NCBI GenBank assembly: GCA_035999365.1
Contig: DASYGT010000011.1
Span: forward strand, 1-64,000
DNA: 64,000 nt
Source: DASYGT01 sp035999365
Lineage (GTDB): Bacteria > Actinomycetota > Actinomycetes > Mycobacteriales > Jatrophihabitantaceae
Direction: 5' to 3'
Positions 23,477 to 32,653 of the stretch are shown in pieces. The notes under the pieces were generated by a model. It had not been told where the DNA came from, did not search any database, and saw only the letters and a program-made list of their open reading frames with translations. A program made the translations under genes and the position numbers. Numbering within the stretch: position 1 is the stretch's first letter; each line of letters begins with the position of its first letter.

Positions 23477-25633
23477 TCAACCGGCCGCGACGACCTCGAC
23501 CGGGATCGCATTGAGGGCGGCCGTCCCGGTGGGCACATCGAGCAGCATTTCGTCGGCCAGGAAGTTGGAGTTGGCGCCGGCGTGCAGGGCGGCGACGTCG
23601 CCACGAGTGCCGTCGACACCGTGACCCCATCCGTGCGGGATGCTGACGACGCCGGGGCGGACCGAATCGGTGATCTCCACCGGCACCGTGATCGAACCGG
23701 CACGGGATTTCACCGTCGCCAACTGCCCGTCGACGAGACCGAGTGCGCTCGCGTCGTCAGGGTGCAGGTGCGCCGTGCACCGGTTGGCGCCCCGCACGAG
23801 TGGGGCGATGTTGTGCATCCACGAATTGTTCGAGCTCAGCTGCCGCCGCCCGATCAGGACCATGCCCTGAGCCGGACCCTCGGCAAGGGCGGCAACCAGC
23901 CGAGGTACGTCGGCCACGATCGGTTCGGGCGCGAGTTCGACCAGGCCGCTGGGCGTGGCCAGTACCTCGGGTATCCGGGGCCGGAGAGCGCCGAGATCGA
24001 TGCCGTGCGGGGCGGCCTCGAGATCGGCGAGGGTGAGCTCGTACGGACCGCTGCGGAGCATGAGATCGACCAGCCGCGCCGGACCGGTGCGCCCCGCGGC
24101 GACGGCCGGATCGAGCCCGGCGCGCTGGGCGACCTCCGCCGCCACCAGCTCGTCCAGTGCGTCGACATCAACGGCCGGGCCCTGCCCCGCCACGACGCCG
24201 ACCAGGCGCAGCAGCGTTTGCCATTCCTGCAGCAGATCCGTGTCGATCACCCTCGGCGTCCAGTTCGCGACATTGCGCACGGCGAACTGGTAGAGCACAA
24301 GGTCGAAGTGCTCGCGCGCCAACGGCGGCGGAGCCGGCAGGATCACGTCGGCATGCCGGGTCGTCTCGTTCAGGTACACATCGATCGAGATCATGAAGTC
24401 AAGATCGTCGAGGGCAGCACTGAGACGCTCGGCGTTCGGCGTGCTGACGCACGGATTTCCCGCGATGGTGATGAGCGCACGCACCTGGCCGTCGCCCGGC
24501 GTGGAGATCTCGTCGGCCAGCGTGGCGACGGGAAGCTCTCCGAGTACCTCGGGGAGCCCGCGCACCCGGCTGTGCCAGCGCCCGGTGCTGAAGCCGCGCC
24601 GCCGCCCGGCCGTGGCGTTCGCCTGGCCCGCCGGCGCAAGCGGGAACATCGCACCGCCGTCGCGGTCGAGGTTTCCGGTGAGCACGTTGATGACGTCGAC
24701 GAGCCAGCTGGCCAGAGTGCCGAAGGTCTGCGTCGAGGTGCCGATGCGGCCGTACACGGCGGCGCGGTCGGCCGCCGCAAGCTCGTGGGTGAGGCGCCGG
24801 ATGTCCGCCGCGGCAATTCCCGTCGATTCCGCGACCGCGTCGGGGCTGAACGGCTCGCACAGCGACTGGACGACGTCGACACCGGCCACGTGATCCTGCA
24901 ACGCGCGTAGCCGGACGAGGCTGTCCTCGAACAGCACGTGCACCATCGCGAACAACAGCAGTGCATCGGTGCCCGGGCGGATCGCGACGTGCTCGTCGGC
25001 GATCTCCGCGGTGCGCGAACGCCGAGGGTCCACGACGACGATCCGGCCACCGCGTTCCCGGATCGCTCGTAGCCGGCCGCGCACGTCTGGCGCGGTCATC
25101 AGGCTGCCGTTCGACACGAGCGGATTCGCGCCCAGCATGAGCAGGTACTCGGTGCGGTCGATGTCGGGCACCGGAATCGACAGCGGATCGCCGAAGAGAT
25201 AGCCGGAGGAGAAGTGCTTCGGCATCTGATCGACCGTGCTGGCAGAGAAGATGTTGCGGGTGCCGATCGTCTTGTAGAGCACCCTGCCGTACAACAGCGT
25301 GCTCAGATTGTGTGCCGACGGATTGCCGATGTACACGCCGACCGCGTCTTTGCCGTGTTCGGCGATCAGAGCAGGCAGCCGCCTGTCGATCTCGGCGAAC
25401 GCCTCGTCCCATCCGACCTCGTGCCATGTTCCGTCGCGCTTGAGCATCGGCGTGCGCAACCGGTCCGGATCCTCGTGCAGTGCTTTGAGCGAGGCACCCT
25501 TCGGGCAGATGTATCCGGCGGAGAACACGTCCTTGTCGTCGCCCCGGACGGCCGTGATCACCGATCCATCGATGGTGACGTCGAGACCGCAGGTGGCTTC
25601 ACAGAGCGGGCACGTCACGTGTGCGGTTGTCAT
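23477..25633 (-). CDS. Molybdopterin oxidoreductase (DMSO-reductase superfamily)
   Basis: 718-residue catalytic protein of the formate dehydrogenase/nitrate reductase/DMSO reductase superfamily. A [4Fe-4S] site is formed by Cys8, Cys11, Cys15 and Cys43 (CPLCEATC ... YICPKG). The bis-MGD binding core (VDPRRS near 210, molydop-binding C-terminal domain from about 600) follows. In the region of the molybdenum ligand it reads NIFSASTVDQ at 127-136, without the Cys/Sec of formate dehydrogenases, so Ser or Asp may be the ligand. There is no twin-arginine signal, so it is cytoplasmic, and no electron-transfer subunit is adjacent. Substrate unknown. Confidence 0.85.
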   Translation of the reverse strand: MTTAHVTCPLCEATCGLDVTIDGSVITAVRGDDKDVFSAGYICPKGASLKALHEDPDRLRTPMLKRDGTWHEVGWDEAFAEIDRRLPALIAEHGKDAVGVYIGNPSAHNLSTLLYGRVLYKTIGTRNIFSASTVDQMPKHFSSGYLFGDPLSIPVPDIDRTEYLLMLGANPLVSNGSLMTAPDVRGRLRAIRERGGRIVVVDPRRSRTAEIADEHVAIRPGTDALLLFAMVHVLFEDSLVRLRALQDHVAGVDVVQSLCEPFSPDAVAESTGIAAADIRRLTHELAAADRAAVYGRIGTSTQTFGTLASWLVDVINVLTGNLDRDGGAMFPLAPAGQANATAGRRRGFSTGRWHSRVRGLPEVLGELPVATLADEISTPGDGQVRALITIAGNPCVSTPNAERLSAALDDLDFMISIDVYLNETTRHADVILPAPPPLAREHFDLVLYQFAVRNVANWTPRVIDTDLLQEWQTLLRLVGVVAGQGPAVDVDALDELVAAEVAQRAGLDPAVAAGRTGPARLVDLMLRSGPYELTLADLEAAPHGIDLGALRPRIPEVLATPSGLVELAPEPIVADVPRLVAALAEGPAQGMVLIGRRQLSSNNSWMHNIAPLVRGANRCTAHLHPDDASALGLVDGQLATVKSRAGSITVPVEITDSVRPGVVSIPHGWGHGVDGTRGDVAALHAGANSNFLADEMLLDVPTGTAALNAIPVEVVAAG

Positions 25634-25693
25634 GGCTTTCTCCCCACGGGCAGTCGATCCCGTAGTGAACCTAACCCTTCGCCCGGCACGCCG

Positions 25694-26227
25694 TCAGGCG
25701 TGGACATCCACCTCGCCGTGCAGCCACGGGTGGTACGCGTCCATGTAGAACCAGGTGCTCCCTGGGAGTGCGTGGACGCGCACCCATACATCGTCGTTGA
25801 GGCGGTCGAGGTAGGCGTCCCCCTCGGCGTCAAGGCCACCGGTGTCGCCGTGCTCCACCCGGGTGACCTGCGGATCGACGGCCAGCGCTGCAGCCATTTC
25901 CTGCGCCGCCGTGTCGCAGAGCGGGCACGGCTTGCCGTCGTCGATCGTCCGACCGAGCACCTTCGTCGAGTCCATCGTGAAGACCCACAGATGCGGTTCC
26001 TGCAAGGCGTCACGGTCCTTCCACCCGAGCCGATCGAGGGTCTTCAGGCTTACCGTCGCGGGCGTGAGCGCCAGGGTGCTGGTGCGGGAGCCGGTTGGTC
26101 CGGTGATCGTCCCAGAAGTGCGGACGAGAATGCTCGCCTGGCCCGGAATGGGACGCGCAGCCGCGCTCTGGGCGAGTCCGGCGATGGTGAGGGCCGCGAG
26201 AGCAACACCAATGGCGATGCGACGCAC
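25694..26227 (-). CDS. Small secreted protein coupled to the copper-radical oxidase
   Basis: 177 residues from the ATG at 26227, one base after the oxidase stop. Residues 1-24 are a signal peptide ending in SAAARP. The mature part contains HLWVFTMDSTKVLGRTID, then GKPCPLCDTAAQEM with a Cys-X2-Cys pair, and a C-terminus rich in Trp, Asp and His (YMDAYHPWLHGEVDVHA). No family is recognised. The Cys pair, His residues and strict coupling suggest a partner, such as a copper-delivery or maturation factor, for the oxidase; this is inference. Confidence 0.65.
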   Translation of the reverse strand: MRRIAIGVALAALTIAGLAQSAAARPIPGQASILVRTSGTITGPTGSRTSTLALTPATVSLKTLDRLGWKDRDALQEPHLWVFTMDSTKVLGRTIDDGKPCPLCDTAAQEMAAALAVDPQVTRVEHGDTGGLDAEGDAYLDRLNDDVWVRVHALPGSTWFYMDAYHPWLHGEVDVHA

Positions 26228-26228
26228 G

Positions 26229-27971
26229 TCAGCCTCCGTAGTTCATCGGTCCGAGGTGCACCCACGTCGCAACGCTGGGCACGTTCGCTGAGTTCAGGAC
26301 GAACATCATCCAGTAACCGGGCTGTGCCAGGTTGGCGTTCGCAGGCATCGAGGCGGTCACCGAGCCATCGCTGTTCACCGTCTTGACCAGTTCCACGAAT
26401 CGACCACTCATGTCGTTCGCGTGCGTGACGGCGGTCGGGTGGATCAAGACGACCCGGCTCACCGGTGAGTCCGTGGTGATGTCGATGTTGCCGGCGTAGT
26501 CGAACTGGCTGCCCGACACGCTGGTGACAACCGGCCGCGGTCCCTGGAAGAGATAAGGAGGCGAGAAGATCTCAAGACGAGTACCGCCCCCGCCGGGACC
26601 GGTATCGCCGGCCGACAGGATGCGCCCGTCAGGCAGCAGCAACGCCGTCGAGTGATAGGCGCGACGCAACGTCTGCGAGGCCCACGTCGTCCAGCTGTCG
26701 AGGGTCGGGTTGTAGTTCAGCGCCGCGTACTGCGGCGTGCCGAACCGGTCGAAGGAGTTGCCGCCGATGCCGGCGATCGTGCCGTCCGGCAGGTAGATGA
26801 CGTTCATGTGCGTGCGCGGGTTGGGCATCGACGCTGCGGGCTTCCACCCGGCTGTCGGGTTGTCGTCGTCGAAGATCTCCGAGGTGGCGGTGGTATCACC
26901 GCGCTGGCTCTGCGCGCCACCGGTGATGAAGACCTTCGTCTCGGGCGCACCGGGCGCGGCCGGAAGGAGCGCCGAACTCGGGTTGTTCTTGCGGGAGATG
27001 GAGAGGTTCGGCAGTTTCGTCAGCTTCCACGCCGTGGTGTCCAGCAGGCTGGTGAGGTTGTGCTGAATGATCAAGACCTGGCCGTTGGGCATCACGTACT
27101 GCTTGGGGTAGAGATCCAGCACCACGTTGTTCATGACGGTCTGCAATGACCCCTGGGCCGAGCCGACGCCGGGCGTGAACACCTCGACCGTGCGGTTGAC
27201 CTGTCCCGTCGTCATGTTCCCCGTCGTGATGAGCACGCGGCCGTCGGGCAGTTCGGTCGTCGTCGGGTAGTACCTGCCGAGCGTGGTCTGGGGCTGTTCC
27301 TGCCAGGTCTCGCTGACAGGATCGAAGCGCAGCACGTACGGAGTGCCTGGCGTGGGGTGCGTGTTGCCGCCCCGGCCGCCTACGACGAGCAGCGATCCGT
27401 CCTGGAGTAGCACTTCGCCGGCGCAGAACGTGTTGTGCGGCGGATCCACCTCCACCGCGCTGCCGTCGACCGGGTTGTACAAGAACGCGTCGGTCGCAAG
27501 CGTCTGGTCGTTCGTGTCGAAATAGCCGCCGAACAGCAGCACCTTGCCGGTATTGAAGAGGATCGCGTGCACGCCGATCGCCTGCGCACTCGAATTCGGC
27601 GGCGTGAAGGGCGCCGTCCACTGGCCCACCTGGTTGGCCGGTCCGGACGGCGGTGGCGTCGTCCCCTGGATCACGATCTTGCCCTCGGCAACGAGTCGCG
27701 CCGCCATGTTGCGCTCACCAAGGTGCTCCAGCGCGTGATCCTTACCGAGTACCTGCACCTCGAGCGCGTACATCGCGTCCGGGTGGGTGTAGTCGGCCGG
27801 CGTGATCCAGAGGTCCTGCGCGGTGGCGATCCTGCGCGTATGTGCGGCGTTCGCTCCTGTGGTGAGCGCCGGTGCTGCGATCGCTGTGCAGGCGAGCAGA
27901 CACACACCGACGGCGCGGGCCCCGCGACTCCGCCGGCCGTGCGCGCTCCCGTGTGAACGCCAGATAGCCAT
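26229..27971 (-). CDS. Secreted galactose-oxidase-like copper radical oxidase
   Basis: 580-residue kelch-propeller protein with C-terminal DUF1929 domain, like bacterial GlxA and fungal galactose/glyoxal oxidases (AA5). Residues about 1-42 are a signal peptide. All cofactor residues align: Cys183 (NTFCAG) and Tyr235 (GRYYPTT) for the Cys-Tyr radical, Tyr439 and His440 (RAYHST), and His517 (VTHANDMSGR) for copper. It should oxidise aldehydes or primary alcohols to give H2O2 outside the cell. Unlike Streptomyces glxA, no cslA-type synthase is adjacent. A perfect 12-bp palindrome lies 33 bases upstream of the ATG. Confidence 0.88.
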   Translation of the reverse strand: MAIWRSHGSAHGRRSRGARAVGVCLLACTAIAAPALTTGANAAHTRRIATAQDLWITPADYTHPDAMYALEVQVLGKDHALEHLGERNMAARLVAEGKIVIQGTTPPPSGPANQVGQWTAPFTPPNSSAQAIGVHAILFNTGKVLLFGGYFDTNDQTLATDAFLYNPVDGSAVEVDPPHNTFCAGEVLLQDGSLLVVGGRGGNTHPTPGTPYVLRFDPVSETWQEQPQTTLGRYYPTTTELPDGRVLITTGNMTTGQVNRTVEVFTPGVGSAQGSLQTVMNNVVLDLYPKQYVMPNGQVLIIQHNLTSLLDTTAWKLTKLPNLSISRKNNPSSALLPAAPGAPETKVFITGGAQSQRGDTTATSEIFDDDNPTAGWKPAASMPNPRTHMNVIYLPDGTIAGIGGNSFDRFGTPQYAALNYNPTLDSWTTWASQTLRRAYHSTALLLPDGRILSAGDTGPGGGGTRLEIFSPPYLFQGPRPVVTSVSGSQFDYAGNIDITTDSPVSRVVLIHPTAVTHANDMSGRFVELVKTVNSDGSVTASMPANANLAQPGYWMMFVLNSANVPSVATWVHLGPMNYGG

Positions 27972-28003
27972 GAGCCCTCCCGAGGACGGGCGAAAGGTAT
28001 CCG

Positions 28004-28015
28004 GATTCCGGAATC
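28004..28015. promoter_or_regulatory. Perfect palindrome upstream of the copper-radical oxidase gene
   Basis: GATTCCGGAATC, a perfect 12-base palindrome, 33 bases before the oxidase start codon in a 164-base intergenic region. It could be an operator; no matching regulator is identified. Confidence 0.35.
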
Positions 28016-28135
28016 GGCGACGGCTGGCTGCGCATCCGTGCCACGGTCAAACAGGGACGCCACCGGGCAAAACGTCTCTTGTTACGTGCGCATTCGCGTC
28101 GAAGCCGACAATGCGAGCACGAAGTGCGTCCGCTG

Positions 28136-28972
28136 TCAGGTGATGCAGACGAGCGAATGGACGTCGTCGTCGGGCAGAGTGCCGTCGACGACCGCGACGA
28201 CCTCGCTCGAGAGCAGGTCGACCGCACCACCGTAGGTGGACAGGAAGGCGGTGTCGGCCGCATCTCGTCCTGTCGCAATGCGGACGAGTGACGTGCGTGG
28301 GGCGAGCAACGTCGCGTCAACCACGCGCCACACCCCGTCAACGGCGGCTTCGGCGACAGCGTGGAAGTCCATCGGGTCGAGACCCGGTGCGTAAACCGCA
28401 GCCAAGCGCGCAGGAACGTCCAGGCTGCGCAGCAAGGCGATCACCAGATGCGCGTAGTCACGGCACACGCCTTGGCGCAATAACAGGGTGTCGACTGCGC
28501 CGTCGGTCGGTCCGCTACTGCCCGGCACGTAACTGAGCTGGGCACCGACCCACGACGACACGGCCGCGAGCAGTGCACCGGCGCCCGCAATTCCGGCGAA
28601 CTCGGCGTTGGCGACAGCCGCGAGGCGATCTGATTCCGCGTAGCGGCTCGGCCGTAGGTAGGCGACACGATCAGCGTCACTCACCGGCTGCTCGCGAGCT
28701 GCGCCGGTAACCGTTGCCCGGTACTCGATCAACGCCCTGCCCACACTCGGCGTGACGCGGTGCACCCGTCCCTCACCTGGCATGGCGAGCTCGACGACGG
28801 GCACGGCACGGCCCTCGCACGTCACGGTGAACGACTCGTCGATGGCGGCCGGTTCCATACCGCACACTGCGAGCTGCAGCAGCATCTCGAGCGGTTGATG
28901 CACCTGTATCTCGAGCGACGCGCTGACCTCACGGCGGCGACTGTTCACCGCCTCAGTATCCGGTGCGATCAT
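28136..28972 (-). CDS. Transglutaminase-like cysteine protease domain protein
   Basis: 278 residues. The N-terminal half is a beta-rich domain (as in bacterial transglutaminase-like proteins), and the C-terminal half is the transglutaminase core with the complete triad Cys170 (GVCRDYAH), His204 (DFHAVAEAA) and Asp219 (RVVDATLL). No signal peptide is visible. Such proteins are usually peptidases rather than cross-linking enzymes. It is the last gene before a convergent-free gap and follows the SMR gene on the same strand by 14 bases. Confidence 0.85.
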   Translation of the reverse strand: MIAPDTEAVNSRRREVSASLEIQVHQPLEMLLQLAVCGMEPAAIDESFTVTCEGRAVPVVELAMPGEGRVHRVTPSVGRALIEYRATVTGAAREQPVSDADRVAYLRPSRYAESDRLAAVANAEFAGIAGAGALLAAVSSWVGAQLSYVPGSSGPTDGAVDTLLLRQGVCRDYAHLVIALLRSLDVPARLAAVYAPGLDPMDFHAVAEAAVDGVWRVVDATLLAPRTSLVRIATGRDAADTAFLSTYGGAVDLLSSEVVAVVDGTLPDDDVHSLVCIT

Positions 28973-28986
28973 TCCGGCGATATGGC

Positions 28987-29316
28987 TTAGACGCGTGAGG
29001 TGGTGCCGGATGTCACGAGGACGAGCACGCCGCCGACGATGAACGCCAGACCGAGAAGGGCCTGCCAGTTCAGGCTCTCACCGAAGAACAGCAGGCCGGC
29101 CGCAGACAGCGCTGCGATGCCGATGGCCGACCAGATCGCGTAGACGACACCCACCTTGAGATCACGCAGCGCGAGCGCAAGGAATCCGAACGAAATCGCA
29201 TAAAGGACCGCGATCATGATCGCGGCCCACAAGCGCGGCGCGTCGGCGATGCCGCGCAAGGCCAGCGTTCCGCCGACCTCGGCCACGATCGCCACCGCTA
29301 GGTAGATCCACGCCAT
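28987..29316 (-). CDS. Small multidrug resistance (SMR) family transporter
   Basis: 109 residues with four membrane helices. Glu13 in helix 1 (VAIVAEVGGTLAL) is the proton/substrate residue, and YAIWSAIG is the helix-3 signature. The start at 29316 has GGAGGGG upstream. Dimeric SMR proteins export quaternary ammonium compounds or guanidinium; no guanidine riboswitch is present in the leader, so the EmrE/QacE-like drug role is somewhat more likely. It precedes the transglutaminase-like gene by 14 bases. Confidence 0.88.
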   Translation of the reverse strand: MAWIYLAVAIVAEVGGTLALRGIADAPRLWAAIMIAVLYAISFGFLALALRDLKVGVVYAIWSAIGIAALSAAGLLFFGESLNWQALLGLAFIVGGVLVLVTSGTTSRV

Positions 29317-29523
29317 CGCACACCCCTCCGGACGCTCGCCCCGCTCGATGAGATCACGGCCGCACGTCTCTCCGGTACCGGCGCCGACCGATTCGGTTGG
29401 TAAGCCCGATGCCGCCTGCCCATTGTGACGACGTTCACCTGCGCGTTAGGTTGCCGACATCGCTCGGCATCCCGCTCGAAGGACTGTCATGGCGAACCAC
29501 GATCTGACGCGAGGGAGACGCAC

Positions 29524-30711
29524 GTGGCACACGCCGGAATGCGACAACTACGAGCCGTAGTGCTCGTCGCGAGCGCGGCAGCGCTCACTGTCACCGCATG
29601 CTCGAGTTCGAAGAGCTCGACGAGCAGCGGAGGCAGCACCACCAAGTCGGGGGGCACCGTCAACTGGGCCACTGCCCAGTCGGCACAGGCCGGCGGCGGT
29701 ATGGCCGCGCTGGTTGCAGCGGCACAGAAGGAAGGAACGCTCAACCTGATCGCCGTCCCGCGCACGTGGGCCGGTTACGGCCCGATGATCGACGCGTTCA
29801 CGGCGAAGTACCACCTGAAGATCAATAGCGAGAACCCGGACGGCTCGAGCGGCGACGAGATCAACGCGCTCAAGTCGACGAAGGGGCAGGCTAGTGCCCC
29901 CGACGTCCTGGACATCGGCAACTCCTACGCCCTCTCGGGCGCCCAGGAAGGTGACTTCGCGCCGTACCAGGTGGCGACGTGGAGCAGCATTCCCGACGCG
30001 CAGAAGGACTCCGGCGGGCTCTGGTACAGCGACTACGGCGGCTACATCGCCATCGGCTGCAATGCAGCCAAGGTCGGCGGCACCTGCCCGAAGACGATCA
30101 AGGAGCTGGACAACCCGAAGTACAAGCACGATGTCGCGCTCAACGGTGACCCCACGAGCGCGAATGCCGCATTCGAGGCGGTCTGGGCAGCCGCCCTGGC
30201 CAACGGTGGCTCGGCCGACAACATCCAGCCCGGAATCGACTTCTTCCACAAGCTGAACTCGGAAGGGATCTTCAACAAGACGAAGGTCACGCCGGCGACA
30301 GTGCAATCCGGCGCGACGCCGATCGTGCTCGACTGGGACTACCTCAACGTAGGCAATGCGGCAGCCCTGAAGAAGGCCAGCATCACGTGGACGACGACAG
30401 TCCCGTCCGACGGACTGGTTTCCGGTTACTACGCGCAGGCGATCAGCATCAATGCGGCGCACCCGGCGGCGGCCCGGCTCTGGGAGGAGTTCCTGTACAG
30501 CCAGGACCCCACGGGCGGTCAGAACGGCTGGTTGCGCGGCTTCGCCCGTCCGATCGAGCTGACGGCGATGCAACAGGCAAGCACGGCTGACGCGGCGGCG
30601 CTGGCTGCTGTTCCGCCGGTGACCGACGCGACCCCGTTCAGCCCGACGCAGGCACAGGTGACGGCAGCGAAGAACGTCGTCACACAGAAGTGGGCAGCTG
30701 CGGTCTCGTAG
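29524..30711 (+). CDS. ABC transporter substrate-binding lipoprotein
   Basis: 395 residues from the GTG at 29524, with GAGGGAG 6-7 bases upstream; longer starts lack a signal. The lipoprotein signal ends in the lipobox LTVTAC, followed by a Ser/Thr-rich linker. The mature protein belongs to the iron/putrescine/aminoethylphosphonate (SBP type 6, AfuA/PotD-like) group, with KEGTLNLIAVPRTWAGYGPMIDAF. It is the first gene of an importer operon with two permeases, an ATPase and a phosphoesterase; its stop shares one base with the next GTG. Confidence 0.88.
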   Translation: MAHAGMRQLRAVVLVASAAALTVTACSSSKSSTSSGGSTTKSGGTVNWATAQSAQAGGGMAALVAAAQKEGTLNLIAVPRTWAGYGPMIDAFTAKYHLKINSENPDGSSGDEINALKSTKGQASAPDVLDIGNSYALSGAQEGDFAPYQVATWSSIPDAQKDSGGLWYSDYGGYIAIGCNAAKVGGTCPKTIKELDNPKYKHDVALNGDPTSANAAFEAVWAAALANGGSADNIQPGIDFFHKLNSEGIFNKTKVTPATVQSGATPIVLDWDYLNVGNAAALKKASITWTTTVPSDGLVSGYYAQAISINAAHPAAARLWEEFLYSQDPTGGQNGWLRGFARPIELTAMQQASTADAAALAAVPPVTDATPFSPTQAQVTAAKNVVTQKWAAAVS

Positions 30712-31691
30712 TGGCCATCACCGCTCCACCGACATCCGCCAACGAGGATGTGACGCGCGATGTGAGCGGGGCCGGGAATTCCCGGCCCCGCCGCATCGGG
30801 GCAACCTGGCTCGGCCTTGTGCCGTTCTTCGCATACGTATCGCTCGTCTTCCTCGTGCCGATCGGCTTCATCCTGTTCGACGCGTTTCGCAAGACGACCG
30901 TCGGCGCGGCGCACCGCGATCCGGTCACGCAGCAGTTCGTGCACACGAGCCAGACGAGCTTCACCGGCTCGAACATCTCCGAGTCACTCAAGGGCGTGTA
31001 CCGCACATCGCTGATCACCAGCGTGAAGCTCTCCTTCGTGGTGGCGATGATCGGCGCCGTACTCGGCACCTTGCTCGCTTACGCCGTGGTGAACAGCCGG
31101 AGCACGCTGCTCCGTCAAGCGGTAACGGCCGCAGCGGCGGTGTTCGCCAACTTCGGCGGTATCCCGCTCGCCTTCCTGTTCATCGCGACGCTCGACGCGA
31201 ACTCGGGCATTGCGACGAAGTTCCTGCAGGACCATTTCCACTTCTCGCTGAACAACAGCCTGCACCTGCAGCTCGCGCAGCTGTCCGGTCTGTCGCTCGT
31301 CTACCTGTACTTCCTGATCCCGCTGATGGTCCTGGTGATGACGCCTGCTCTCGAGGGCCTCAAGCCGCAATGGGGGGAAGCCGCCGAGAATCTCGGTGCG
31401 AAGCGTTGGCAGTACTGGCGTTACGTCGCCGGTCCGGTGTTGCTGCCCAACTTCCTCGGTTCAGTGCTCCTGCTGTTCTGTTCCTCCTTCTCGGCATACG
31501 CCACGGCGTACGCGATCAACAGCTCATTCCCGCTCGTGACGATTCGCATCTCGTCGGTGCTGTCGGGCAACGTGCTGTCCGGGCAGGAGAATCTCGGCGC
31601 CGCGCTGGCACTAGACATGATCGTCATCGTGTTGCCACTCACGATCATTTATCAGCTCCTGCAGCGCCGGACGTCACGGTGGCTGGCGTGA
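30711..31691 (+). CDS. ABC transporter permease (PotB-like)
   Basis: 326 residues from the GTG at 30711, which shares the G of the preceding TAG. Six membrane helices are visible. The cytoplasmic EAA loop, which contacts the ATPase, is GEAAENLGAKRWQYWRYV near residue 225. It forms the transmembrane pore with the next permease. Confidence 0.88.
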   Translation: MAITAPPTSANEDVTRDVSGAGNSRPRRIGATWLGLVPFFAYVSLVFLVPIGFILFDAFRKTTVGAAHRDPVTQQFVHTSQTSFTGSNISESLKGVYRTSLITSVKLSFVVAMIGAVLGTLLAYAVVNSRSTLLRQAVTAAAAVFANFGGIPLAFLFIATLDANSGIATKFLQDHFHFSLNNSLHLQLAQLSGLSLVYLYFLIPLMVLVMTPALEGLKPQWGEAAENLGAKRWQYWRYVAGPVLLPNFLGSVLLLFCSSFSAYATAYAINSSFPLVTIRISSVLSGNVLSGQENLGAALALDMIVIVLPLTIIYQLLQRRTSRWLA

Positions 31692-31719
31692 GCGCAGCAC
31701 CACGAACGGCGGACCACGC

Positions 31720-32649
31720 ATGACGACCACCGGTTACGGGTCGGCGGCGGTGCCCGAACTCGTGCCCTCCGCGCCGGTCGATCAGCACCCGCCGCGCCGC
31801 AACCGCGGTCGCGCGTCCGGCGCGATATCACGCCGCCTTGTGCTGCTCGTGGCGGCCATCTATTTCATCGGCCCGTTCATCGCCGGCATCAGCTTCACCC
31901 TGCAGAACCCCCGCGGCGGCCTCAGCGTCGAGGCATACAAGCAGATCTTCGCCAAGCCGGCGATCGGGCAGATCGGCTTCACCACCGCACTGGTGTATTC
32001 GCTCGAGATCGCGCTCATCACCATCGTGCTCACTCTCGGACTCATGTTGCCGACGCAGTTACTGCTGCACCTGCGCCTTCCCCGCTGGCGCGGCATCGTC
32101 GAGATCATGACGTTGCTTCCGCTGGTGTTCCCGCCGGTCGTGCTCGTCGTGGGCGTCGACGACGTCTACAAGTGGGCGCAGCCGAAGCATTCTGGCGTCA
32201 AGGGCAGCCAGCTGTTCTCGATCCTCAACTACATCAAGGACGGCACGCACCCGCTGCTGCTGGCGATGCTCTACGTGATCTTGTCGATGCCGTTCGTCTA
32301 CCGGGCACTGGACGCCGGCATCCGATCCATCGACGCACAGACACTCGTCGAAGCGTCGCGCAACCTCGGCGCGAGCTGGGTCAACGTACTGGTGCGTGTG
32401 CTGATGCCGGCTTTGCGCACAGCCATCATCAACGCCGGCTTCCTGTGCTTCGCCTTGGTGATGGGCGAGTACACGATCGCGTCGATCCTGCTGTACACCA
32501 AGCCGTTCCCCGTCTGGCTTGCCCAACTGCCGACTACCTCCGGCCAGGTGCAGGCGGCCGTGTCGGTGTTCAGCCTGCTGCTCGTCGAAGTCCTACTGCT
32601 GCTGGTAGGCGCGCTCAACTGGCGCCGCGCGACCGAGAAGAAGGGTTGA
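31720..32649 (+). CDS. ABC transporter permease (PotC-like)
   Basis: 309 residues from the ATG at 31720. The cytoplasmic N-terminus is basic, followed by six helices; the EAA loop reads VEASRNLGASWVNVLVRVLMPAL. An unusual loop, about 25 residues with KWAQPKHSGVKGSQLFS, follows helix 3. It is the second permease of the importer. Confidence 0.88.
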   Translation: MTTTGYGSAAVPELVPSAPVDQHPPRRNRGRASGAISRRLVLLVAAIYFIGPFIAGISFTLQNPRGGLSVEAYKQIFAKPAIGQIGFTTALVYSLEIALITIVLTLGLMLPTQLLLHLRLPRWRGIVEIMTLLPLVFPPVVLVVGVDDVYKWAQPKHSGVKGSQLFSILNYIKDGTHPLLLAMLYVILSMPFVYRALDAGIRSIDAQTLVEASRNLGASWVNVLVRVLMPALRTAIINAGFLCFALVMGEYTIASILLYTKPFPVWLAQLPTTSGQVQAAVSVFSLLLVEVLLLLVGALNWRRATEKKG

Positions 32650-32653
32650 GGCC

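Noticed and set aside
29433..29450. Possible PHO box (GTTCACC-N5-GTTAGG) before the ABC importer
   Set aside because: Second unit matches poorly and the spacing is 12 bases, not the 11 required for PhoP sites; too weak to call.
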